Below are positions 1 through 5,690 of a stretch of DNA of 9,326 bases, piece after piece; position 1 is the stretch's first letter; the number at the start of each line of letters is the position of its first letter. The notes under the pieces are model-generated. The model searched no databases. It saw only the letters and a list, made by a program, of their open reading frames with translations, and was not told where the DNA came from. The position numbers were made by a program, and so were the translations under genes. This DNA comes from Minisyncoccota bacterium (GTDB lineage: Bacteria > Patescibacteriota > Minisyncoccia > UBA6257 > 2-01-FULL-56-20). The stretch spans positions 1-9,326 of the forward strand of contig JARLIC010000015.1 in NCBI GenBank assembly GCA_031291905.1, in the 5' to 3' direction.

Positions 1-1375
1 CCGGCAGTTCGTCGTATCGTTTCTCGATCGCTTTGAAGGTTGCGCGTTCGGCGTCGAAGAAGAAGTCGAGGTTGCGAAGGGCGCCGTTGCGGTGTTTGGC
101 GACGCTCAGGTGCACGATGTTGTCGGTCGCCGAGGCGGTGTCGTTCGGGTTGCGTGAATCGCGGTAGATGAACATAACGACGTCGGCGTCCTGTTCGATG
201 GAGCCGGAATCGCGAAGATCGGAGAGGCGCGGCGCCGTGTGTTCGCTGCCTGCGCGCTGTTCGATGCCGCGCGAGAGCTGGGAGAGCGCGAGTACCGGCA
301 CTTTCAATTCGCGCGCGAGCGCTTTGAGGCCGCGCGAGATCTCCGTGATCATGTTCACCATGTTGTCGCTCGAGACGCGCGGGCGGATGAGCTGCAAATA
401 ATCGACGACGAGCAGGTCGAGCCCGTGCTCCACCTGGAGCCGCCGCGCCATCGAACGCATCTGGAGCACGTTGAGCGATGGGCTGTCGTCGATGAAAAGC
501 TTGATGTCGGAGAGGCGGTCAAGCGCACCCTGGATCATCGCGAATTCGTTGTCGCTTGAGATGCGGCCGGTGAGGATATTCCACAGCGGTACGCCGGATT
601 CGGAGGCGATAATGCGGTCCTGCAATTGTTCGCGCGACATTTCGAGCGAGAAGACGCCGACGGTATGGCCCGCCTTCGCGGCATTGCGCGCCACGTCGAG
701 TGCGAGGGATGTTTTGCCGACGGACGGACGGGCGCCGAGAATGATAAGTTCGGATTTCTGGAGACCGGAGAGCGTTTCGTCGAGTTCGGGGAATCCGGTG
801 GGGACGCCGCGCAGTTTGTTGCCGCCCGCGTGGAGATTGGCGATGCGTTCGTAGGCGGACGCGAGGTCGTCTTTGAGTGAAACGAAATTCTGAGGCAAGG
901 ATTTCTGTGAGATCGAAAGGATCTTCTGTTCGACGTCATCGAGCAGGTCGTCGACATTGCCGCCTTTTGTGTTGAATACATTTTCGGCGATCTCCGCCGA
1001 CGCCTTCACGAGGTCGCGCAATATCTTTTTCTGCTTCACGATGCCGGCGTAATGCTGGACGTGCGACGCGTTCGATACCTGATTGGTGAGTTCGGCGAGG
1101 TAGCCCGAACCGCCGACGTCCTTCAGTGTTTCGCGCTCTTTGAGATGGGTGGTGAGGCTGAGAACGTCGATCGGTTGATGCTTTTCATAAAGGGAGAGGA
1201 TGGCCTCGAAGATCCTTCCGTGCTGAGGCGAATAAAAATCGTCGGGTACCAAAATGTCCGCAACGCGGAAGATCGCGTTCTTGTCGATGAGCACCGCACC
1301 AAGCACGGTCTGTTCGGCCTCGATGTTCTGGGGCGGCAATTTCGGCCCTGATTTTTTGGATGATGGCAACGACAT
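1..1375 (-). CDS. dnaB: Replicative DNA helicase DnaB (3' end cut by window edge)
   Basis: DnaB is the hexameric ATP-driven helicase that unwinds DNA at the replication fork and recruits primase. About 458 codons are visible, read from an ATG at 1375-1373. The family usually has about 440-470 residues, so only the extreme C-terminus should lie outside the window. The N-terminal domain opens with the typical PQNIEAEQTVLGAVL block (residues 15-29). The RecA-like domain has a Walker A GARPSVGKTS with Lys221, a Walker B-type strand LLVVDYLQL around Asp325, then SQLSRGIEQR and SDLRDSGSIEQDADVV, and near the end the conserved KHRNG. No intein interrupts it. It lies 63 bp downstream of cysS on the same strand and may be co-transcribed with it. 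There is no Shine-Dalgarno; the leader is A-rich with two A7 tracts. Seen: motifs. Known: function. Identity is very secure. Confidence 0.97.
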   Translation of the reverse strand, partial: MSLPSSKKSGPKLPPQNIEAEQTVLGAVLIDKNAIFRVADILVPDDFYSPQHGRIFEAILSLYEKHQPIDVLSLTTHLKERETLKDVGGSGYLAELTNQVSNASHVQHYAGIVKQKKILRDLVKASAEIAENVFNTKGGNVDDLLDDVEQKILSISQKSLPQNFVSLKDDLASAYERIANLHAGGNKLRGVPTGFPELDETLSGLQKSELIILGARPSVGKTSLALDVARNAAKAGHTVGVFSLEMSREQLQDRIIASESGVPLWNILTGRISSDNEFAMIQGALDRLSDIKLFIDDSPSLNVLQMRSMARRLQVEHGLDLLVVDYLQLIRPRVSSDNMVNMITEISRGLKALARELKVPVLALSQLSRGIEQRAGSEHTAPRLSDLRDSGSIEQDADVVMFIYRDSRNPNDTASATDNIVHLSVAKHRNGALRNLDFFFDAERATFKAIEKRYDELP

Positions 1376-1395
1376 TTTTTTAAAGATTTTTTTAA
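1374..1395 (-). repeat. Tandem A7-tract repeat in dnaB leader
   Basis: On the minus strand the bases just before the dnaB ATG form two near-identical units of about 11-12 nt, TTAAAAAAATC and TTTAAAAAAATG; the second runs into the start codon. There is no purine-rich ribosome site here. The A-tracts could keep the start unstructured or act as bent DNA. The function is inference. Confidence 0.5.
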
Positions 1396-1438
1396 TCCGA
1401 TTATTCCGTCCCTTCAACACGCAAGGGAATAGTCGGAT
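1395..1438. repeat. Imperfect inverted repeat between cysS and dnaB
   Basis: The arms ATCCGATTATTCC (1395-1407) and GGAATAGTCGGAT (1426-1438) are complementary except for one pair: G-U if read as plus-strand RNA, C-A if read as minus-strand RNA. An inner CCCTT/AAGGG pairing can extend the hairpin. The right arm ends one base before the cysS stop codon. On the minus strand, the direction of transcription, the hairpin is followed by A-rich rather than U-rich sequence, so it is not a standard intrinsic terminator. It could be a processing or stabilising hairpin between cysS and dnaB, or a protein-binding palindrome. Confidence 0.55.
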
Positions 1439-2851
1439 CTAAAAGAACTTTTTAACGATAACGGATCCTTCTTCCGTATCTCTCACTTCATATCCTAAAC
1501 CTTTCAGTTCTTTTCTCAAGGCGTCGGACTGGATAAACTGTTTATTAGCTCTGGATAGCTTATATTCCTCGAATTTCTCCGCGATTTTGGCATTTAATTC
1601 ACGAGAAAAGCCTTCTATCGGCTTATTAAATCCCAATCCAAGGAACCCGTCCATTTCCTTCAGCAGTTCCAACCGTTCTTTGAAATGACCATAATCCCCA
1701 AAGATGATCTCTCTAAGAGCGGCAAATGCCTTCGAGGTGTTCAGGTCGTCCGCAAGAGCTTCCTCAAACTGCCCTTTTAACCTTTCCAGCGGGGCAATTT
1801 CACTTTCTTCTTTGTTGCTTCCCTTTGTGATACGGAGTGCGTCGTCCACGGCCCACGCAAGGTTGTGTATCCCTCCGTATATCCTCTCAAGTTCATTCTT
1901 CGCCTGAGTGACCGCTTCCTCCGAATAGTCGAGCGGCGAGCGGTAGTGATGGGTCAGGGTGATCCATCGGAGGACCTCCGGCGGATGCGCCTTGAGAAAA
2001 TCGCGGATGGTCAGGAAGTTGCCCGCGCTCTTCGACATCTTCTTCCCGTCCATGGTGAGCGCGCCGGTGTGCATCCACAGCTTCACGAACGGCACGAGCC
2101 CCGATGCGGATTCCTGCTGGGCGATCTCGGCCTCGTGATGGGGGAACTTGAGGTCCACGCCTCCTCCGTGGATCTCGTATTGCGGACCGAAATAGAACTC
2201 CGAGATCGCCGTGTCCTCGATGTGCCATCCCGGCCTGCCGTCGCCGAGGGCCGATGGCCAGCGCGGTTCGAGGTCCGTGAGCGAGGTCTGCGAGAATTTC
2301 CAAAGGCAGAAGTCGCCTTTGTTGCGTTTGCCGACCGAGTCGTCGATGCGCGAGACGCCGTCCTCGGCCTGCGCCGCCGTGCGGCCGCTCAGCTTCCCGT
2401 AATCGGGGTCTTTCGCGATATCGAAATACCAGCCGTCGCCGTCGATCTTGTACGCGAAGCCCTTGTCGATGAGTCGTTCCACTTGTGCGATGATCTGCGA
2501 GATGAAATCGGTGGCGGGAGCATAGGTGGTCACCGCGTTCACGCCGAGCGCTTTCATGTCGGCGAGGAACGTCTCGGTGAAGGACCGCGCCACCGCGGCG
2601 GTGTCCTTTCCGTCCGTCATCGCGCGGGCGATGATCTTGTCGTCGACATCGGTGATGTTCTCGAGATATTCGACGTCGTAACCGCGCGCGCGGAGATATT
2701 TTGCGAAGAAATCGAAGAAGAGGTACGTGCGCGCGTTGCCGATGTGAAGATAGTCGTAAACAGTGGGGCCGCACACGAACAACCTGATCTTTTTCTGGTC
2801 GGGCAGGGGCTCCTTCTCCCGCGAGAGCGTATTATAGAGTTTCAGAACCAT
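1439..2851 (-). CDS. cysS: Cysteinyl-tRNA synthetase
   Basis: This cytoplasmic class I enzyme attaches cysteine to tRNA-Cys using ATP. Its 470 residues match the family's usual length of about 460. The signature blocks are all present: CGPTVYDYLHIGNART (residues 27-42, with the HIGH-type motif HIGN at 36-39 and zinc-ligand Cys27), the GWHIE block (208-212), FPHHEAEIAQ with expected ligands His238 and Glu242, and KMSKS at 271-275, followed by the helical DALR/anticodon-binding region. The oddity is Asp213 where the E. coli enzyme has zinc-ligand Cys209 (GWHIEDTAI instead of GWHIECSAM). The ATG lies inside the end of corA (ATGGTTCTGA, so start and corA stop overlap), which suggests translational coupling; AAAGG abuts the start with no spacing. 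Codons after roughly residue 310 are noticeably AT-richer than those before. Identity is secure. Confidence 0.97.
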   Translation of the reverse strand: MVLKLYNTLSREKEPLPDQKKIRLFVCGPTVYDYLHIGNARTYLFFDFFAKYLRARGYDVEYLENITDVDDKIIARAMTDGKDTAAVARSFTETFLADMKALGVNAVTTYAPATDFISQIIAQVERLIDKGFAYKIDGDGWYFDIAKDPDYGKLSGRTAAQAEDGVSRIDDSVGKRNKGDFCLWKFSQTSLTDLEPRWPSALGDGRPGWHIEDTAISEFYFGPQYEIHGGGVDLKFPHHEAEIAQQESASGLVPFVKLWMHTGALTMDGKKMSKSAGNFLTIRDFLKAHPPEVLRWITLTHHYRSPLDYSEEAVTQAKNELERIYGGIHNLAWAVDDALRITKGSNKEESEIAPLERLKGQFEEALADDLNTSKAFAALREIIFGDYGHFKERLELLKEMDGFLGLGFNKPIEGFSRELNAKIAEKFEEYKLSRANKQFIQSDALRKELKGLGYEVRDTEEGSVIVKKFF

Positions 2852-3723
2852 CCTTTGCGTTTGAAATAGACGATGAGGGCCGCCATGCCCGCCGCCATGA
2901 TGGCGATGATGATCCAGAACGAGTAGGGAAGGCCGACGAGGGGCATATCGCGCGTGTTCATACTGAAGACCGCGGCAATGAGCATGAACGGGAAGGTGAG
3001 GAACGAGAGCGAGGTGAAGGTCTTCATCACGGAGTTCACTTTGAGGTTCATCAGCTGGTTGTTGGTGTCCTCGAAGTCGCCGATCGCCTCGCGGTAATCG
3101 TCGATCTGGTTCACCACCTTCAATTGGTCGCCCATGAGGTCGTTCAGATATATCTCCGCGTTGTCGCCCCAGAACTTCTTTCCCTTGACGAGCAGGGAGT
3201 GCAGGACCGGCCCCTGCAGGCGCACGATGATGCGGTATTCCGAGACGTCCCTCTTTAAATAGGTGATCTGCTCGAGGACCTCCTTCTCTTTGTCCTTGAA
3301 TATCTCCTTTCCCACTTTCTCCACTTTCTCGCGGACGTGGCGGAGCTGGCGCTCCTCGAAGCCGATGAGATGTTCGATGAGCTGGTACGTCACCTCGAGC
3401 GACGAATTGCAGGCTGTCATGTCGAACTCCGCCATCGAATCGCTCACGGGGTCGTAGTGGACGGTGACGACGCTGTCCTTGGTGACGATGAAGTCGATTT
3501 CCGTGCGCACCGACGACTCGTCCTCCTTGTCATAGAGGGGGAAATAATAGATGAAGTAGAGATAGTCCTTGTACGCCTCCACGCGGCCCCGCGCCGACGG
3601 CCCGCGCAGTTCCTCGACGATGACCGGATGGATGCCGAACTCCTTGACGAGCCACGAGAGGTCCTTCTCGGTCGGCTTCTCGATGTTGACCCACCGGACG
3701 TTCCTGCCCTTTTTGATCTCCAT
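2842..3723 (-). CDS. corA: CorA-family divalent metal ion transporter, SMN variant
   Basis: CorA proteins are pentameric inner-membrane channels for Mg2+ or related divalent cations. From the ATG at 3723 the protein has 293 residues. A soluble N-terminal domain begins MEIKKGRNVRWVNIEKPTEKD, a long charged helical region follows (about 115-230), and two hydrophobic helices lie near the C-terminus (about 236-255 and 268-287), ending in a basic tail. The architecture and the LTFPFMLIAAVFSMN segment match the family, but the selectivity motif is Ser-Met-Asn (254-256) instead of Gly-Met-Asn. An in-frame GTG at 3759 would add 12 residues. I prefer the ATG because it fits family N-termini and sits 6 nt after a TACAAT box that would overlap the longer version. 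The stop overlaps the cysS start. The exact ion cannot be read from sequence, and the SMN change makes Mg2+ transport less certain. Confidence 0.9.
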   Translation of the reverse strand: MEIKKGRNVRWVNIEKPTEKDLSWLVKEFGIHPVIVEELRGPSARGRVEAYKDYLYFIYYFPLYDKEDESSVRTEIDFIVTKDSVVTVHYDPVSDSMAEFDMTACNSSLEVTYQLIEHLIGFEERQLRHVREKVEKVGKEIFKDKEKEVLEQITYLKRDVSEYRIIVRLQGPVLHSLLVKGKKFWGDNAEIYLNDLMGDQLKVVNQIDDYREAIGDFEDTNNQLMNLKVNSVMKTFTSLSFLTFPFMLIAAVFSMNTRDMPLVGLPYSFWIIIAIMAAGMAALIVYFKRKGWF

Positions 3724-3729
3724 GGGAAT

Positions 3730-3738
3730 ATTGTACCA
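3730..3738 (-). promoter_or_regulatory. Candidate extended -10 promoter for corA-cysS
   Basis: On the minus strand TGGTACAAT forms an extended -10 element (TGn followed by TACAAT) whose last base lies 6 nt before the ATG at 3723. That spacing would start the transcript at or next to the start codon. There is no convincing -35; extended -10 promoters often lack one. Inference from motif and position only. Confidence 0.5.
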
Positions 3739-3787
3739 TGAGGCCTCAAGGATATGCACAGGTATCGTCTTTCCGCTATTCTCTTTT

Positions 3788-3805
3788 CATATCGTTTATG
3801 ATATG
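3788..3805. promoter_or_regulatory. Palindrome with overlapping -10-like box in the divergent region
   Basis: CATATC-GTTTAT-GATATG is a perfect 6-bp inverted repeat with a 6-nt spacer. It lies between the divergent corA and the 144-codon gene. A plausible -10 for the plus-strand gene, TATGAT (3797-3802), overlaps its right half; no good -35 is visible. It could be an operator for either direction, but 6-bp arms are short enough to arise by chance. Confidence 0.35.
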
Positions 3806-3833
3806 GTTTTTTCAGAACCACCGCAGTAAATCC

Positions 3834-3839
3834 AGGAGG
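3834..3839 (+). promoter_or_regulatory. Strong Shine-Dalgarno site for the 144-codon gene
   Basis: A full AGGAGG followed by GG lies 7 nt before the ATG at 3847. It is the only textbook ribosome-binding site in the window; the other genes have weak sites or none. It fixes the start of this gene. Confidence 0.85.
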
Positions 3840-3846
3840 GGAAAGA

Positions 3847-4281
3847 ATGCAAGAAGGTAAAGCCTTACCGTTGTACAAGGAAGAAGCGGAGCTTCCGGTT
3901 CTCAGACTTCTTGACCGAAAGCTGATGGAAAACCCCCAATATCGCCAGGCTGCCCGTGTCGGATATCTTGGCCTCGATTTCCAGCCCGACTGCATCGAGT
4001 GCTCCTACTATGAGAAAGGGATCATGGCGGGGATCGCGCTCTGGGATGTATGCCGCAACATCAAGCACCACGACCGCGCGTTTTTGAACAAGGTCCTCGA
4101 GTCTCCGGAATCCGAGATGCTGGCGCAAATCCGTCGCCACGTTGCACGATTCTGTGAGATACCCTCGCCGGAGCCCGATGACATCGTCTTTGTCCCCCTC
4201 ATCGAGGCCCGGCGCGTCCCTTCGTCATTTTCCGCAAGTTTACCGTTCATCATGGTTGGAGAGTCAAGAGGATTTGCCTAG
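3847..4281 (+). CDS. Hypothetical protein, 144 aa, with CxxC and His-His residues
   Basis: I do not recognise this protein. It is small and probably soluble and cytoplasmic, with no signal peptide and no clear membrane helix. It has a charged N-terminus (about 1-40), then a central segment with CIEC (Cys49, Cys52), Cys69 and His74-His75, a helical stretch around 76-103 ending in Cys103, and a more hydrophobic C-terminus. The Cys/His set could bind a metal, which is inference. Evidence that it is real: a perfect Shine-Dalgarno, an ATG start, a TAG stop, and an intrinsic terminator 16 bases after the stop, making it a single-gene transcription unit. It lies between divergent corA and the HrcA-controlled operon, and the terminator separates it from the latter, so it is probably not part of the heat-shock response. 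Confidence 0.75.
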   Translation: MQEGKALPLYKEEAELPVLRLLDRKLMENPQYRQAARVGYLGLDFQPDCIECSYYEKGIMAGIALWDVCRNIKHHDRAFLNKVLESPESEMLAQIRRHVARFCEIPSPEPDDIVFVPLIEARRVPSSFSASLPFIMVGESRGFA

Positions 4282-4296
4282 TCCGCGATCGTCAAT

Positions 4297-4329
4297 GCGG
4301 CCGAGAACCCCACTCGGCCGCCTTTTTTT
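4297..4329 (+). terminator. Intrinsic (Rho-independent) terminator
   Basis: A perfect 9-bp GC-rich stem, GCGGCCGAG (4297-4305) with CTCGGCCGC (4313-4321), encloses a 7-nt loop AACCCCA and is followed by C and seven T residues (4323-4329). It works only in the plus direction, because on the minus strand the stem is followed by no T-run. It ends the 144-codon gene and insulates the hrcA promoter just downstream. Confidence 0.93.
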
Positions 4330-4346
4330 ACCCGCCGGTATCCGGT

Positions 4347-4373
4347 TTGGCACTCTCTTGACTTGATTGCCAA
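4347..4373 (+). promoter_or_regulatory. CIRCE-like HrcA operator (one mismatch)
   Basis: TTGGCACTC-N9-GATTGCCAA matches the architecture of the CIRCE operator (consensus TTAGCACTC-N9-GAGTGCTAA). The arms are 9 bp with exactly 9 nt between them. Both outer triplets differ from consensus in a compensating way (TTG/CAA), and the arms have a single mismatch to each other (T at 4367 where G would pair). It lies 21 bp before hrcA and covers the promoter -35 and most of the spacer, so bound HrcA should block RNA polymerase. Known: HrcA represses via CIRCE. Seen: the repeat and its position. Confidence 0.88.
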
Positions 4374-4385
4374 TACGGCTAAAAT
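4358..4385 (+). promoter_or_regulatory. Sigma-70 promoter of the hrcA-grpE-dnaK-dnaJ operon
   Basis: The -35 is TTGACT (4358-4363) and the -10 is TAAAAT (4380-4385), with a 16-bp spacer. The -35 lies in and just after the CIRCE loop. The -10 ends 8 nt before the hrcA ATG, so transcription should begin at or within a base or two of the start codon, giving a leaderless or nearly leaderless message. Confidence 0.8.
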
Positions 4386-4393
4386 GAGAGGGC

Positions 4394-5065
4394 ATGACTG
4401 AAAGGACTGCGCAAATATTGGAAGCGGCCATCCAGGAGTTCATCAACACCGGCGAACCGGTGAGCTCGGGCCTGCTTTACGAGCATTATGATTTCGGCAT
4501 CAAGCCGGCGATGATCCGGCTGGAGCTCGACGAGCTCGAGGAGCGCGGCTTTCTTGAGCAACCACATCATTCGGCGGGACGCGTGCCCACGAACCGCGGC
4601 TATGAATACTTCACGGGCCGTCTTCTGGAGAACAGCCTGAAGGAGCACGCGGCAAAGAAGAACGACCTGCACAGGCTCCTCGAGGAGCGGGCATGGCCCG
4701 ATCTTCTGAGCGAGCTTTCGGCCCAGCTCGGCCTCCTGAGCGTCGCGGCGGACCTCGCGCGCGAGGCGGTCTACAAGGCGGGCCTCGAGCAGCTCATCGA
4801 TCGCCTGGATTGGCAGGACCAGAACGGGATACGCTCGGTGATCCACGACTTCGAAGGCATGGAAAAGCGCTTGCAGCGCTCGGCGGAGATGATCGGCAAG
4901 GGCACGCAGGTGTTCATCGGCAGGAAGAGCCCCGTCACGCAGAGCGAAAGCCTTTCGGTGATAGGCGGCAATTATACGATCGGCGATGCGACCATTTCCA
5001 TCTTCGCGATCGGTCCCAAGCGGATGGATTACAAAAAGGTCATACGCATACTGAGGAACCTGTAA
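4394..5065 (+). CDS. hrcA: Heat-inducible transcription repressor HrcA, short form
   Basis: HrcA represses chaperone operons by binding CIRCE and is thought to be kept active by chaperones. The N-terminal winged helix is clear: ILEAAIQEFINTGEPVSS (9-25), recognition region MIRLELDELEERGFLEQP (40-57) and HHSAGRVPTNRGYEYF (58-73). The C-terminal part has family hallmarks LAREAVYKAGLEQLI (121-135), VFIGRK (173-178) and IGPKRMDYKKVI (206-217). At 223 residues it is far below the usual 340 or so: about 30 residues, rather than well over 100, separate the winged helix from LGLLSVA (112-118), so much of the central GAF-like region is missing while both ends remain. There is no frameshift or internal stop, so it looks like a compact functional form. 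It is first in the operon, directly behind its own CIRCE operator. Confidence 0.94.
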   Translation: MTERTAQILEAAIQEFINTGEPVSSGLLYEHYDFGIKPAMIRLELDELEERGFLEQPHHSAGRVPTNRGYEYFTGRLLENSLKEHAAKKNDLHRLLEERAWPDLLSELSAQLGLLSVAADLAREAVYKAGLEQLIDRLDWQDQNGIRSVIHDFEGMEKRLQRSAEMIGKGTQVFIGRKSPVTQSESLSVIGGNYTIGDATISIFAIGPKRMDYKKVIRILRNL

Positions 5066-5085
5066 CAATTAATCATTTATAAACC

Positions 5086-5601
5086 ATGGCCGAAGAGAAC
5101 GAAGAGATCAAAAAGAGCGTCGATGCGGATACCGGCGCCGGTAACGATGCCGCGAACGGCAAGCTTGCCGAGATCGAGAAGCAGCGCGACGAGTATCTTG
5201 CGGGATGGCAGCGGACCAAGGCGGATTTTCTCAATTATAAAAAAGAGGAGCTTAGTCATTTGGAGGAAGTGTCGCGGTACGGGAATGCCGACATCATGAA
5301 GGACCTGATCTCGGTGATGGACAACTTCGACCTTGCACTGCGGACGCTGGAGAAGGAGGGGTCTGTGGAAAAGGGCATCTACCTTATCCGCACGCAGATC
5401 GAGGACCTTTTGAAGAAGCGTGGGTTGGCCAATATCGATATCAAAGAAGGTGACGCGTTCGATCCGATGGTTGCCGAAGCGCTTGCGGAAATCCCATCGG
5501 ACAAGCCGGAGGGTACCGTGGTGGAAGTGATCGAGCGGGGATATCGTCTGCACGAAAAGGTCCTGCGGCCGGCACGGGTGATAGTAAGCAAGGGGACGTG
5601 A
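5086..5601 (+). CDS. grpE: Nucleotide exchange factor GrpE
   Basis: GrpE is a homodimer that releases ADP from DnaK and so resets the Hsp70 cycle. The 171 residues fall in the family range (about 170-200). An acidic, low-complexity N-terminus (1-26) is followed by the long dimerising helix (about 27-62: KLAEIEKQRDEYLAGWQRTK...), then ADIMKDLISVMDNFDLAL (68-85) and the C-terminal beta domain with GDAFDPMVAEAL (122-133) and GYRLHEKVLRPARVIVSKG (152-170), the GrpE signature. It begins 20 nt after the hrcA stop; that gap is AT-rich and has no Shine-Dalgarno. Expression is probably from the CIRCE-controlled promoter before hrcA. Identity is secure. Confidence 0.96.
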   Translation: MAEENEEIKKSVDADTGAGNDAANGKLAEIEKQRDEYLAGWQRTKADFLNYKKEELSHLEEVSRYGNADIMKDLISVMDNFDLALRTLEKEGSVEKGIYLIRTQIEDLLKKRGLANIDIKEGDAFDPMVAEALAEIPSDKPEGTVVEVIERGYRLHEKVLRPARVIVSKGT

Positions 5602-5690
5602 AGAAGGAAAGAAGAATGAAGGTAAGAAGGTAAGAAGAGAGAAGGGAAGAATGAGAGTGGAAAAGAAACAACTTTTAATCAAAAAATAAT
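5602..5690 (+). other. Purine-rich grpE-dnaK spacer with tandem GAAGGTAA
   Basis: The first 65 or so bases after grpE are almost all A and G on the plus strand. They include two exact copies of GAAGGTAA (5618-5625 and 5626-5633) and a third partial copy. The last 20 bases are A/T-rich. The spacer holds a 5-codon ORF (ATG at 5616) and a 12-codon ORF (5651-5689). No second CIRCE, promoter or terminator is evident. Confidence 0.6.
5651..5689 (+). CDS. Possible 12-codon leader peptide upstream of dnaK
   Basis: ATG at 5651 opens a 12-codon frame, MRVEKKQLLIKK, closed by TAA at 5687-5689, exactly one base before the dnaK ATG (TAAT-ATG). A purine-rich GAAGGGAAGA lies just before its ATG and could be a ribosome site, while dnaK itself has none. 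Ribosomes finishing this frame could reinitiate on dnaK. A short ORF in A-rich DNA can arise by chance, so confidence is low. Confidence 0.3.
   Translation: MRVEKKQLLIKK

Noticed and set aside
1865..2869. 334-codon plus-strand frame opposite cysS
   Set aside because: It is antisense to a fully supported CysRS, with low-complexity Arg/Val/Glu content and no motif.
3723..3759. Longer corA start at GTG 3759
   Set aside because: It has no ribosome site, adds 12 residues not expected in the family, and would make the TACAAT box coding. It cannot be fully excluded.
4384..4401. Five-codon frame (ATG at 4384) overlapping the hrcA start
   Set aside because: Its ATG overlaps the -10 box, so it would lie upstream of the expected transcript start.
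4379..5068. 229-codon minus-strand frame opposite hrcA
   Set aside because: It mirrors hrcA almost exactly, while the plus frame carries clear HrcA motifs and sits behind a promoter and CIRCE.
5066..5085. TTATAA-like box as a separate grpE promoter
   Set aside because: It lies only a few bases before the ATG, so transcription would begin inside the gene, and no -35 is present.
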